NCBI RefSeq assembly: GCF_010858045.1
Contig: NZ_JAAGVC010000009.1
Span: forward strand, 142,655-199,799
Length of the DNA: 57,145 nucleotides
Reading direction: 5' to 3'
Origin: Nocardia cyriacigeorgica
GTDB lineage: Bacteria; Actinomycetota; Actinomycetes; Mycobacteriales; Mycobacteriaceae
Positions 1 through 8,705 of the stretch are shown in pieces. The notes under the pieces were generated by a model. The model made no database searches, had not been told where the DNA came from, and was given only the letters and a program-made list of their open reading frames with translations. Both the position numbers and the translations under genes were made by a program. Positions within the stretch are counted from its first letter, which is position 1. Every line of letters begins with the position of its first letter.

Positions 1-28
1 CGCCGCACGCGGGCGGACGACGGCAGGG

Positions 29-316
29 CTATTTGGTGCGGGGGCGGGAGTGGAAGCCCAGGCCCTCGTCCTGTGCGCCCATCCACGCGGCCTCGTCGGA
101 CTTGCTGTCGGGCACGTAGATGGGTTCCTGCGACCGCTTGGTCACTCTCGGTGGCGGTGACTGCTCGAGGTCTTCGCTGTCGATGGTGAGCCGCTCCAAA
201 TCGTTTTCGAGGCGGCGCACCGTAGTGGCATCGCCGTAGTTCGCGCGCAGTGCCTCTATGGACTGCCGGAGTTGGCCGACGGCGTAGCGGAGATCCGCGA
301 ATTCGCTGCGTGTCAT
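29..316 (-). CDS. Small hypothetical coiled-coil protein
   Basis: A 95-residue acidic protein of unknown function. Residues 5-50 have heptad-like Leu/Ile/Val spacing consistent with a short coiled coil, and the C-terminal half is polar and probably disordered. The ATG start has a strong Shine-Dalgarno (AGGAGGAA) about 4 nt upstream, which argues for a real gene. No signal peptide or membrane segment is seen. It lies downstream of the alpha/beta hydrolase on the same strand, separated by about 160 bp. Confidence 0.7.
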   Translation of the reverse strand: MTRSEFADLRYAVGQLRQSIEALRANYGDATTVRRLENDLERLTIDSEDLEQSPPPRVTKRSQEPIYVPDSKSDEAAWMGAQDEGLGFHSRPRTK

Positions 317-479
317 CGATTCCTCCTGAGTTCATACCCGGTCATCCGGATCGGCTACCGCGCGGACCTCGCTGGCCGCGTGACGGCGTGTCGTGTGACC
401 GACCACACATCGTGATCTACAACACAGTAACTGAAGTTATCGGATTCGGCTCGTCGGATACCGGCAAGTAGCGATGTGT

Positions 480-1448
480 TCAGCCCGCCGACGCGTACCC
501 GCCGCCGTGCCCTCTGGCCGCCGCGAAGGCTCGCTCCACCAGGCAGGCGATCGAGGCGGCGACCTCCTCCGCGCGTTCGAAGATCACGCCGTGACCTGCT
601 CCTTCGAGCCGCACCAGTTCCGAACCCGACAACTGCGAGGCCAGCACCACCGAATGGGTGAACGGCACCATGATGTCCGCCGTGCCCGCCAGCACCAGCG
701 CCGGAATCGCGCCGAGCCGGTGCAGGGCGGCCGTCTCGTCGAAGGCCATCAGGGATGACAGGAATCCGGCCATGGTGAGCAGTGAGGTCTCGTTCATCAT
801 GGCGGTGGCGAGCGCGACCAGACGCGGATTCACCTTCCTGGTACCGAAATTCGCTTCCCGCAGGATAGGTTCGAGGATTCGCCGCGAGAGCCGCTTCGAG
901 GCCTGCATCGTCCGAGGCGCCCGCCGCACCGCGAAATGCAGTGAGTTCACCGCGCGCCGATTCAGCAATCTGCCGAGGCCGACCTCGGTGAGTCCCTTGG
1001 CGGCACCGGCGATGAGCCCCACTCCGACGACGCGGGTGCCGATCGACTGCGGGAACAATCGCGCATAGGCCAGCACCACCATCGCGCCCATCGAATGACC
1101 GACCAGCACCACCGGTCCGCGCGGGCTCACCGTTCGCAGCACCGTGTCGAGGTCGCGGCCGAGTTGTTCGATCGTGTAGGTGGCCGGATCGCCCGCACCG
1201 GATTCGCCGTGGCCGCGGTGGTCGTAGAACACCATGCGGGTCGCGCCGCCCCAGTGCCGCAGCAGATGGGCCCGCAGGAACGACCAGGATTCGGTGTGCA
1301 GACAATGTCCGTGCACGAAGACCACGGTCAGCGGGGCGTCGTCGGCGCCGAAGACGCGCACGGCGAGCGGGACGCCGTCGTCGGTGGCCACGGTGAGGCG
1401 ATGGCCGTCGTGGTCGGCTGCCCGGCACGCAAGGGTCATCGTGGACAT
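480..1448 (-). CDS. Alpha/beta hydrolase
   Basis: A 322-residue alpha/beta-hydrolase-fold enzyme, probably an intracellular esterase or lipase-like hydrolase. The oxyanion-hole HGH is at residues 46-48, the nucleophile elbow GHSMG has its Ser near 119, an Asp lies in the late GTADIMVPF segment, and the catalytic His is in GAGHG near the C-terminus. No signal peptide is seen. The ATG follows an AGGAGA Shine-Dalgarno about 6 nt upstream. Its substrate cannot be told from the sequence. It appears to be a single-gene unit. Confidence 0.88.
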   Translation of the reverse strand: MSTMTLACRAADHDGHRLTVATDDGVPLAVRVFGADDAPLTVVFVHGHCLHTESWSFLRAHLLRHWGGATRMVFYDHRGHGESGAGDPATYTIEQLGRDLDTVLRTVSPRGPVVLVGHSMGAMVVLAYARLFPQSIGTRVVGVGLIAGAAKGLTEVGLGRLLNRRAVNSLHFAVRRAPRTMQASKRLSRRILEPILREANFGTRKVNPRLVALATAMMNETSLLTMAGFLSSLMAFDETAALHRLGAIPALVLAGTADIMVPFTHSVVLASQLSGSELVRLEGAGHGVIFERAEEVAASIACLVERAFAAARGHGGGYASAG

Positions 1449-1836
1449 GACTATCTCCTGTCGGCCCCACCGTGGGACAGGTCCGCACCGTGGTCGGAGT
1501 GTTCTCGTCCGGATGTCGCTGCCGGATGGTGCCCCGTTAGCCGCACCTACCTGGCGTTATGCACACGTTGTCCAACCGAGTCCTGCGGTCGACATCGGGG
1601 GCGGCCCGCATGGGAAAACAGGAAATTATGGGTGTATCTACAATTTTTGCTATATCTTCGCAGATTCTGCTGATGGCCGTGTGGAGGTTTGTCTTCGGCT
1701 ATCGAGCAGAACTACTAGATATCCGTAGATTGTGCTGACGACGATGGGCGTCCGCTTCGCGATGGAAGTATTGCTAGTTCTAGCGCATCCCCGAGATTGC
1801 TGAATATTTCCATCGCGCTGCTCCGGCGCCGTGCGG
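1449..1836. other. 388-bp intergenic region, AT-rich in its middle
   Basis: No gene is supported here. The stretch around 1615-1800 is markedly more AT-rich than its surroundings and is the likely promoter region of the alpha/beta hydrolase on the minus strand. It also carries the 3' end of the acyl-CoA dehydrogenase transcript. I see no convincing terminator hairpin or operator. Confidence 0.5.
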
Positions 1837-3789
1837 TCAGGTCCCCACGCGGCGGGTCGAGGGCAGGAACGGGCGCAGCAGATTGGTCTGGGTCGACGGA
1901 CCGAACTGCCATTCGGCGATCCACGGGCCGGTGCCTTCACTCTGATCGAGCACACCGTCCTCGAGCCATTCGTGGTTGCCGTCGAGCACGCCGCGGGTCA
2001 GCGCGCGGTCCTCGTCATCGGTGTTGTCCCAGAGCGCTTCGAACAGTGCCCGGACCCGGAGCCTGGCCTGCCGGCAGAAGGTGTCGGCCAGTTCGGTCGC
2101 CGAGCGCGCCTCCACCGCACCGGCGGTGCGCAGGTCCTGGGCCCGCACGCAGGCCGCGGACATGGCGAACAGCTCCGCACCGATATCGACGATGCGGCCG
2201 AGGAAGTTCTGCCGGTACTCCAGGCCCGCCTGCCAGCGCGCCATCGCGTACATCAGCGACCGGGCCTGTTTGCGCGCATTGCGCTCCACGAACCGCAGAT
2301 GCCCGGCCAGCGGGCCGAACTCGGGATAGCTCGCGGGCACGGTGCCGGCACCCACAGCCAGCTGCGGGAACCACTTCGCGTAGAAACCGCCCGCCCCGAC
2401 GGCCGCCTTGGCCTTGTCCTTGAACTCCGCGTTCCGGTCGACCAGCGCGCCGGCGGCGGCCATATGCGCATCGGCCATCTCGCGGGCGATCAACAGCCGC
2501 ATGATCTCGCTGGAGCCTTCGAAGATGCGGTTGATCCGTAGATCGCGCACCAGCTGTTCGGCGGGAACGGCGCGTTCGCCGCGGGCGGCCAGCGAGGCGG
2601 CGGTCTCGTAGCCCCGGCCGCCACGGATCTGGACGAGTTCGTCGGCGATCCGGCAGCTCATCTCGCTGGACCAGAGTTTGGCCAGGGCCGCTTCGATCCG
2701 GATGTCGTTGCGGCCCTCGTCGGCCATGGTGCCCGACAGATCGAGCACCGCTTCCAGCGCGAAGGTGGTGGCCGCGATGAACGACAGCTTCGCCGCGACC
2801 GCGGCGTGCTCGCCGACCGGCCTGCCCCACTGCACCCGCTGACCGCTCCATTCCCTGGCGATCTTCAGCGACCATTTCGACGCCGCAGTGCACAGCGCCG
2901 GAATCGCCAGCCTGCCCGCATTGAGCGTGGTGAGTGCGATCTTGAGCCCATCGCCCTCGCGGCCGACCAGATTGCGTGCAGGCACCCGGACGTTGTGCAT
3001 CCTGGTGACGCCGTTCTCGATGCCGTGCAGGCCCATGAACGCATTGCGCCGCTCCACGGTCAATCCCGGTGAGTCCGCCTCGACCACGAACGCCGAGATC
3101 CCGCCGCGATGCCCCTCGCTCTTGGGCACTCGTGCCATCACCACCAGCAGTTCGGCCACCACGCCATTGGTGGTCCACAGCTTCACCCCGTTGAGTTCGT
3201 AGGCCTCGCCGTCCGCGGTCGGGGTTGCGGTGCTCGCCATGCGTGCCGGATCGGAGCCGACGTCGGGTTCGGTGAGCAGGAACGCGCTGACCGCGCCTGC
3301 GGCGCAGCGGGGCAGGAATTCACGCTTCTGCTCTTCGGTGCCCGCCAGTTTGAGCGGTTCGGGCACACCGATGGACTGGTGCGCCGACAGCAGCACGCCG
3401 AGGCTCGGGTGCGCCGAGCCGACCAGCATGAGCGCCCGGTTGTAGCCGTACTGCGACAGGCCTTGCCCGCCGTAGTCGTGCGGGATCTTCAGGCCGAAGC
3501 AGCCGAGGTCGGCCAGCGCGCGGACGTAATCATCCGGGATGCGCGACTGCTCCTCGATCAGCGCGCCGTCTATCGAGGCGCAGACCGGGCGCAGCCGGGC
3601 CAGGAACTCGTCGGTGCGGTCGGCGTCGTCGGCGGTGGGGCGTGGATACGGGTGGATCAGGTCCAGCCGGAATCGCCCGAGAAACATCTCCTTGGCGAAG
3701 GATGGCTTGGCCCAGCCGATTTCGCGGGATTCTTCGACGAGAGCCCGGGCCTGTTCCTCGGTGGCGTCGACTTTCGCGGTGGTAGCCAT
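1837..3789 (-). CDS. Acyl-CoA dehydrogenase, long FadE10-like form
   Basis: A 650-residue FAD-dependent acyl-CoA dehydrogenase that would catalyse alpha,beta-desaturation of an acyl-CoA. The N-terminal helical domain, the middle beta domain (LLTEPDVGSD, then LNGVKLWTTNG) and the C-terminal helical domain (IRGGRGYE, then RINRIFEGSSEIMR) are all visible. About 200 extra C-terminal residues make it longer than the usual 380-400 residue enzymes, as in VLCAD-type proteins and mycobacterial FadE10. The ATG start gives a normal N-terminus. It stands alone, 128 bp from the neighbouring ATPase gene. The substrate chain length is unknown. Confidence 0.92.
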   Translation of the reverse strand: MATTAKVDATEEQARALVEESREIGWAKPSFAKEMFLGRFRLDLIHPYPRPTADDADRTDEFLARLRPVCASIDGALIEEQSRIPDDYVRALADLGCFGLKIPHDYGGQGLSQYGYNRALMLVGSAHPSLGVLLSAHQSIGVPEPLKLAGTEEQKREFLPRCAAGAVSAFLLTEPDVGSDPARMASTATPTADGEAYELNGVKLWTTNGVVAELLVVMARVPKSEGHRGGISAFVVEADSPGLTVERRNAFMGLHGIENGVTRMHNVRVPARNLVGREGDGLKIALTTLNAGRLAIPALCTAASKWSLKIAREWSGQRVQWGRPVGEHAAVAAKLSFIAATTFALEAVLDLSGTMADEGRNDIRIEAALAKLWSSEMSCRIADELVQIRGGRGYETAASLAARGERAVPAEQLVRDLRINRIFEGSSEIMRLLIAREMADAHMAAAGALVDRNAEFKDKAKAAVGAGGFYAKWFPQLAVGAGTVPASYPEFGPLAGHLRFVERNARKQARSLMYAMARWQAGLEYRQNFLGRIVDIGAELFAMSAACVRAQDLRTAGAVEARSATELADTFCRQARLRVRALFEALWDNTDDEDRALTRGVLDGNHEWLEDGVLDQSEGTGPWIAEWQFGPSTQTNLLRPFLPSTRRVGT

Positions 3790-3917
3790 ATCTGCTCCTC
3801 GGACGTGATCGGGATCACATTCGAGTGTAGGAAAGTTGGTTACCCGCCGGTAGGTCTGGAGTCCGGCGATTTCTACAGGTTTCTAACCCTCGCGGTAGAA
3901 GGGTGGATAACGGGCAA

Positions 3918-5099
3918 TCAGACGCTGCGCAGATACCGGCCGAAATGTGGAACGGTGAATCCGATCGTCCCGCGCTCGGCCGAGTAGATCAGCCCCTTCT
4001 TGATCAGCCCATCGCGCGCGGGCGACAGCGACGCCGGTTTCCGGCCGAGTTCCGCGGCAACCGCCGCCGTCGCGACCGGGCCGTCATCGCCGGACAGATC
4101 CGCCATGGCCCGCATGTACTCCCGTTCGGCGGGGGTTGCGCGTTCATAGCGGGAACCGAAGAAGCCGACCGCGAGCTCCTCCTCGGCCGTCGGCGCGGCG
4201 ACCGCCACGTCCTCGGCGGTGATCGGGCTGCCAGGGGCCTGATCCCAGGTCGCCTTGCCGTAGGCCTGCACGAAATAGGGGTAGCCGTCGGCCTTTTGGT
4301 ACAGCGCCCGCAGTGCTTCGTCGGTGAACTTCACTTCCTCGCGTTCGGCCGGCGCGATGAGTGCCTGGTCGGCGGATTCGCGGTCCAGCCGATCGATGCG
4401 GTGGTAGCTGAACAGCCGCTCGGAATAGCTTTTCGAGGCCGAGAGCACCGCGGGCAGATGAGGAAGACCCGCGCCGACCACGATCAGCGGCGCCGCGTCC
4501 TGACTCAGTTCGTGACAGGCCCCGCAGATGGCGGAGATGTCGGCGGGCCCGAGATCCTGCATTTCGTCGATGAAGATCGCGATCCCGACCCCGATATCGG
4601 CGGCCAGCGCGGCCGCCTCGACCAACAGCTCCACCAGGTCGATCTCGATATCGCCGGAGTCGGCGCGCCCGGTCACGGCGGGCACGTCGATGCCGGGCTG
4701 CCAGCGCTCCCGCATGCCCTTGTCCGCGGTCGCGCGCAGAGCGAAGGCCTTGAGGATGCCGAGGAAATCGTCGACCCGCTCGGGATTGCGATGCGCCATC
4801 GCGATCGCGCGGACGGCCATATGCAGCGCCGACGACAGTGGCCTTCGCAATTCTTGATCGGGACGAGCCTCGATCTTGCCCGTGCCCCAACCGCGGGAGA
4901 CCGCGGCGGAACGAAGTTGATTGAGCAGCACGGTTTTTCCGACCCCACGCAGCCCGGTGAGCATGACGCTGCGTTCGGGCCGCCCGCGCGCGATGCGTTC
5001 GAGCACGATGTCGAAAGCGTCGAGTTGCTTATCCCGCCCGGCCAATTCGGGTGGGCGCTGACCGGCGCCGGGAGCATACGGATTGCGCACGGGGTCCAT
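3918..5099 (-). CDS. AAA-type ATPase with C-terminal winged-helix-like region
   Basis: A 393-residue P-loop ATPase of the AAA_16/ORC-like type. Walker A GLRGVGKT is at residues 49-56 and Walker B IFIDEMQD near 175-182. The C-terminal part (EREYMRAMADL onward, then GLIKKGLIYS) looks like a winged helix, suggesting DNA binding. I chose the ATG at 5099 because the N-terminus from there (MDPVRNPYAPGAG) is natural, while the 14 codons upstream look non-coding. It is a single gene with no partner nearby, so its cellular role is unknown. Confidence 0.82.
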   Translation of the reverse strand: MDPVRNPYAPGAGQRPPELAGRDKQLDAFDIVLERIARGRPERSVMLTGLRGVGKTVLLNQLRSAAVSRGWGTGKIEARPDQELRRPLSSALHMAVRAIAMAHRNPERVDDFLGILKAFALRATADKGMRERWQPGIDVPAVTGRADSGDIEIDLVELLVEAAALAADIGVGIAIFIDEMQDLGPADISAICGACHELSQDAAPLIVVGAGLPHLPAVLSASKSYSERLFSYHRIDRLDRESADQALIAPAEREEVKFTDEALRALYQKADGYPYFVQAYGKATWDQAPGSPITAEDVAVAAPTAEEELAVGFFGSRYERATPAEREYMRAMADLSGDDGPVATAAVAAELGRKPASLSPARDGLIKKGLIYSAERGTIGFTVPHFGRYLRSV

Positions 5100-5252
5100 A
5101 CCCCGACACCGTAGCGCGGATCGACAGAGATCTCTGGGCATCTCTACGGCGTGTCCTAGATACGGCTATCGATTCATGATCACGGAGCGGCGGCGACGCG
5201 GCCGGTGCCTGCCGAAACTAAGCTGGGCCTCCCGCGAAGATTGGAGTCGACT

Positions 5253-5549
5253 ATGTCCGGCGAGCACGAGATGCCCGGCGAGGACGAGATTCCCTCCGGC
5301 ACCGCCGAGGTCGTCGAGTCCTGGGAGGTTCCCGCCGGTTCGGTGGTCGCGAGCCGGATCCGCGACAACATCCTCATCGCCATTCAGCGTGGTTACGACG
5401 ATCCGCAGCTGGTGGCGGACCTGGCGGTCGGGCCCCTGGTGATGGCTGTCGGGAAACTGGAGGTCGAGCTGGCGGCCGCGCGGCGCAGGATCGAAGAACT
5501 CGAGCGCTCGGTCGGCGATCTCGCCGGCGGTTCGGCCCGCGGAAGATAG
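5253..5549 (+). CDS. Small acidic hypothetical protein
   Basis: A 98-residue protein starting at an ATG (MSGEHEMPGEDE). The N-terminal 25 residues are acidic and probably disordered. The middle (SRIRDNILIAIQRGYDDPQLVADL) looks like an amphipathic helix pair, and the C-terminus (VELAAARRRIEELERS) like a short coiled coil. I do not recognise the family. It is divergent from the ATPase gene and about 150 bp from it. Confidence 0.62.
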   Translation: MSGEHEMPGEDEIPSGTAEVVESWEVPAGSVVASRIRDNILIAIQRGYDDPQLVADLAVGPLVMAVGKLEVELAAARRRIEELERSVGDLAGGSARGR

Positions 5550-5963
5550 CTGTGCGGATGCTGTTCGGGTCCACGATCGGTAGCTGTTCACGCTGGCAGA
5601 TCCGTGGCCAGCTCCGATGATGGGTAACTATCGGCATCGGTCCGATAACGGGAGGTTTTCAGCGATACCGGTCCGTTATCGAAGCGGCTCCGAGCGAATG
5701 GTCCGGTTGCGCACTGTGTTTGCATCCGCGTGTGCAGATCTCGAAAAGTCCCTGCTCTGTGCGCTGGACAACATCGCGTCCGCACCGTAATCTTCTCGTG
5801 ACTTAGTGGAGTCTGTCGCTTCGTCAGAGAGGCGGCGCCACCTGGTCACCGCTTCATCGTCGGTCGGGATTCGTGGGTCTCGGCTGTTCGAACCGGGCAT
5901 CGGCAGATAGTCGTCAACCTTGCTCGGTCGGCGGTAGAGCACGAAGATCGGAGACGCAGCTCG
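5550..5963 (+). other. 414-bp leader upstream of the NlpC/P60 gene
   Basis: There is no supported gene in this stretch. It is the promoter and 5' leader region of the cell-wall hydrolase gene and contains the inverted repeats described in the next entry. The proximal 200 bp shows no clear coding potential. Similar actinobacterial genes often have long structured leaders, but I could not match this one to a known riboswitch class. Confidence 0.5.
5636..5681 (+). promoter_or_regulatory. Nested inverted repeats upstream of the NlpC/P60 gene
   Basis: ATCGG-T-CCGAT is a perfect 11-bp dyad at 5636-5646. Overlapping it, CGATAACGG at 5643-5651 is repeated in inverted form as CCGTTATCG at 5673-5681. 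A GGTAAC lies just upstream near 5622. The arrangement looks like a regulator binding array rather than a terminator, because there is no T-run. The regulator is not identifiable; MtrA, which controls similar cell-wall hydrolase genes in relatives, is one guess. Confidence 0.4.
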
Positions 5964-6617
5964 GTGGGTAAACACAGCTTGCAGCGGGATTCTCGTTTGC
6001 CGAATTCCGTCAAGGGTGCGCTCGTCATGGGCGCGGTGGCAGCATCCACAGGGGCCATGCCGGCCATTTCGGCATCGGCGGCCACGATCGACGTTCCCGG
6101 CGTCGGTAAATTCGAGGTGGACGTTCCGCCCGAGTTCCAGCAGCCGGTAGACGAGCTCAACAAGCAGTTGCAGGCCGCCATGGCCCCGCACGCGCAGGGC
6201 GGGCCGCAGGCCGCCGCCCCGGCACCCGGTGTTCCCGGCTTCGCCCCGGTGATGCCCGGCGTGTTCGACAACTCCCCCGGCGATATCGCCCTCAACGCCG
6301 CCAAGACCAAGGTCGGCGCCCAGTACTCCTGGGGCGCGGCGGGCCCGTTCAGCTTCGACTGCTCCGGTCTGGTCCAGTGGGCCTACCGGCAGGCCGGAAT
6401 CAAGCTTCCCCGCACCAGCTTCGAACAGTCGCACGTCGGCGCTCCCGTGGCCTTCCACGATCTGCGTCCCGGTGACATCGTCATCACCAACGGTGGCGGA
6501 CACGTCGGCATCTACGCCGGCGGCGGTCAGCTGCTCAACGCGGTCCAGTCCGGTACCCCGGTCTCCTACACCCCGCTGAGCCCCGACGACGTGGTCACCG
6601 CACGCCGTATCGTCTAA
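5964..6617 (+). CDS. Secreted NlpC/P60 peptidoglycan endopeptidase
   Basis: A 217-residue cell-wall hydrolase predicted to cleave peptide cross-links in peptidoglycan (D,L-endopeptidase type). A signal peptide spans about residues 1-40 and ends in ASASAA. A Pro/Ala-rich linker follows (about 75-100). The NlpC/P60 domain covers 105-217, with catalytic Cys133 in FDCSGLV, His180 in GGGHVGIY, and Asn192 as the probable third polar residue. Initiation is at GTG. The gene ends 3 bp before the S4-domain gene, so the two are probably co-transcribed. It resembles the short RipB/RipD-type enzymes of mycobacteria. Confidence 0.88.
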   Translation: MGKHSLQRDSRLPNSVKGALVMGAVAASTGAMPAISASAATIDVPGVGKFEVDVPPEFQQPVDELNKQLQAAMAPHAQGGPQAAAPAPGVPGFAPVMPGVFDNSPGDIALNAAKTKVGAQYSWGAAGPFSFDCSGLVQWAYRQAGIKLPRTSFEQSHVGAPVAFHDLRPGDIVITNGGGHVGIYAGGGQLLNAVQSGTPVSYTPLSPDDVVTARRIV

Positions 6618-6620
6618 AGA

Positions 6621-7022
6621 GTGGCCCGCGCCGAACCCGGCAAACAGAACACCGCGAACCAGGCCCGAGTGGATTCCTGGACCTGGGCGGTCCGGCTGTT
6701 CAAAACCCGCTCAGCCGCCGCTGAAGCCTGCCGAGGTGGGCACGTCCGCGTCAACGGCACGACGGCCAAGCCCGCCCAGCCCGTCCGTCCGGGCGACGAG
6801 GTGCGCATCCGGATCAGCGGTATCGAACGCATCGTGATCGTCGAGCGCGTCATCACCAAACGAGTGAGCGCTCCGATCGCCGCGCAATGCCTGATCGACC
6901 GCAGTCCGCCGCCGCCGTCGCGGGAAATCCTCGCCACCATGCCGCGCCGCGATCGCGGTTCCGGCCGGCCAACCAAACGTGAACGCCGCGAAACCGACCG
7001 GCTCCTCGGCCGCACCGAATGA
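6621..7022 (+). CDS. S4-domain RNA-binding protein, Hsp15-like
   Basis: A 133-residue basic protein with an N-terminal S4 RNA-binding fold. RVDSWTWAVRLFKTRSAAAEAC and HVRVNGTTAKPAQPVRPGDEV are the characteristic S4 segments. A lysine/arginine-rich tail (RRDRGSGRPTKRERRE) follows. This is the layout of Hsp15-type proteins, which bind stalled 50S-peptidyl-tRNA complexes. It starts at GTG only 3 bp after the NlpC/P60 stop codon and so depends on that promoter or on translational coupling. The functional link to a cell-wall enzyme is not obvious. Confidence 0.85.
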   Translation: MARAEPGKQNTANQARVDSWTWAVRLFKTRSAAAEACRGGHVRVNGTTAKPAQPVRPGDEVRIRISGIERIVIVERVITKRVSAPIAAQCLIDRSPPPPSREILATMPRRDRGSGRPTKRERRETDRLLGRTE

Positions 7023-7040
7023 TCGCGCCGCTGTGGACAC

Positions 7041-8705
7041 TCAAAGCGTGCCCGCAACATAGTTTTCCCGGCAGGCCGAGCGGCGAATCTTTCCGCTGCT
7101 GGTGAGTGGTAGCCGACCGCGAACGGTCAGCACGATGTCGCGCGGGGTGATGCCGTGGACCGTCGCGACGGCGCTGCGGATCCGGCGGTCGATCTGCGTG
7201 GCACAGACATCGGCCGCCCTGATCTCGGCGACCAGCACCAGTTGCTCGCTGCTGCCGTCGTCGTGACCGAACGCCGCGATCCGCCCCGGCCGCAGTTCCG
7301 GCGCGCAGGCCGTCACGGTCGCCTCGATATCGGCCGGGTAATGATTGCGGCCGTCCACCACGATCACGTCCTTGCACCGTCCGGCGATGTACAGCTGGCC
7401 GTCGTGCCGGAACCCGAGATCGCCGGTGCGCAGCCATCCGCCGGATGTCGAGGGCAAGGGCTGGTCGAAGGTCGCGGCCGATACCGCAGGGTTCTCGAAG
7501 TAGCCCGCGCACACATTCGGGCCCGCCACCCAGATCTCGCCGACGCGGCCGGGCTCGACCTCGGTGCAGCGGTCCGGGTCGACGATGGCGATCCGCTGCC
7601 CCACCGGCACGCCACACCCGACCAGCCGGGTGCCTGTCGGCTCGTCGTCGGTGACGACGACCCGCCCCGCACCGAGCGCCCGGCGATCGAACAGCCGCGC
7701 CACCGGTTCGTGGTCCTGGCCCGCGATGGTGACCGGAAGGGTGGCCTCGGCGAGCCCGAAACCCGGTGTGTGGGCGTGGTGACGGAACCCGTGTGCCGCG
7801 TAGGTGGCGGTGAATTCGGTGAGGGTTGCCGCACGGATGGGTTCGGCGCCGTTGAGAACGACACGAAGCGCGGACAGGTCCAATCCATCGCGTTCAGCAC
7901 CCGTGGTGGGTGAAACCGACAGGGCCAGGCCGAAATTCGGTGTCGCGGTGGCACCGGCACGATAGTCCGAGCAGGCGCGCAGCCAGCGCGCCGGACGTTT
8001 GGCGAATTCTTCCGGAGCCATGGTCACGGCAGGCACCCCCGAATACAGCGGCAGCGACAGCCCGAACACCAAACCCAGGTCGTGAAAGAACGGCAGCCAG
8101 GAAACGATGGGCGCGGCGGTCGTCGCCGGGAGGGCGGATCGCAATTGCCGTATCGCCGCAGCGAGATTCGCGTGCGTCACCTCGACGCCCGCGGGCGTGC
8201 GCGTCGAGCCGGAGGTGTATTGGAGGTAGGCCGTACTCGCGGGATCGACCGGCGGTGGCTGCGGGTCGGTTCGCGTTTCTACCAGTGGATCGACGGTGAC
8301 GACGGGCAGCTCACCGATGATCGCCGATGTTCGCGAATCGCCGGGCGCGGTGAGCGCCACCGTGGGGCGGGCGTGGGCGAGGATCACGGCCGCGCGCTCG
8401 GCCTCGACCGGCCGGCCCACCGGAAACAGCGGCACCGCAATGCGTCCGGAGTTCAGGCAGGCCAGGAACGCCACGGCGTAGGCGGCTCCGTGCGGGCACA
8501 TGATGGCTATCCGGTCCCCTGGCGCACTGATGTCGAGCAAGGTCTGCGCGTAAGCGAGGGCGGCGTGGTGAAGTACGGAATAGGTCGATGCTGCGGCAAG
8601 GCGTTCGGTCCCCCGATAGGTCAAGGTGACGACAGCGTCCGCGTCCGGCCGGTCGAGGGCATGTGCCCCCACGCGCTCGTGCAGCAGATAGGACGACGGC
8701 GTCAT
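7041..8705 (-). CDS. Fatty acyl-AMP ligase, FadD32-like (FAAL)
   Basis: A 554-residue adenylate-forming enzyme expected to activate a fatty acid as acyl-AMP and load it onto an ACP rather than CoA. The A3 core motif YTSGSTRTPAG lies near residues 161-171, followed by the FAAL-typical SWLPFFHDLGLV; the C-terminal lysine motif SGKIRRS is intact. These features are closer to mycobacterial FadD32 than to CoA ligases. I place the start at 8705 because its ATG overlaps the upstream synthase stop (ATGA) and the reading frame beyond it is not protein-like. It is the last gene of the FAAL-PKS-ACP operon. Confidence 0.9.
   Translation of the reverse strand: MTPSSYLLHERVGAHALDRPDADAVVTLTYRGTERLAAASTYSVLHHAALAYAQTLLDISAPGDRIAIMCPHGAAYAVAFLACLNSGRIAVPLFPVGRPVEAERAAVILAHARPTVALTAPGDSRTSAIIGELPVVTVDPLVETRTDPQPPPVDPASTAYLQYTSGSTRTPAGVEVTHANLAAAIRQLRSALPATTAAPIVSWLPFFHDLGLVFGLSLPLYSGVPAVTMAPEEFAKRPARWLRACSDYRAGATATPNFGLALSVSPTTGAERDGLDLSALRVVLNGAEPIRAATLTEFTATYAAHGFRHHAHTPGFGLAEATLPVTIAGQDHEPVARLFDRRALGAGRVVVTDDEPTGTRLVGCGVPVGQRIAIVDPDRCTEVEPGRVGEIWVAGPNVCAGYFENPAVSAATFDQPLPSTSGGWLRTGDLGFRHDGQLYIAGRCKDVIVVDGRNHYPADIEATVTACAPELRPGRIAAFGHDDGSSEQLVLVAEIRAADVCATQIDRRIRSAVATVHGITPRDIVLTVRGRLPLTSSGKIRRSACRENYVAGTL

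Noticed and set aside
5750..5963. Possible cyclic di-AMP (ydaO-type) riboswitch ahead of the NlpC/P60 gene
   Set aside because: Such leaders are common before actinobacterial cell-wall hydrolase genes, but the conserved core and the terminal signature of the class are not recognisable. A covariance-model search with the ydaO model would settle it.
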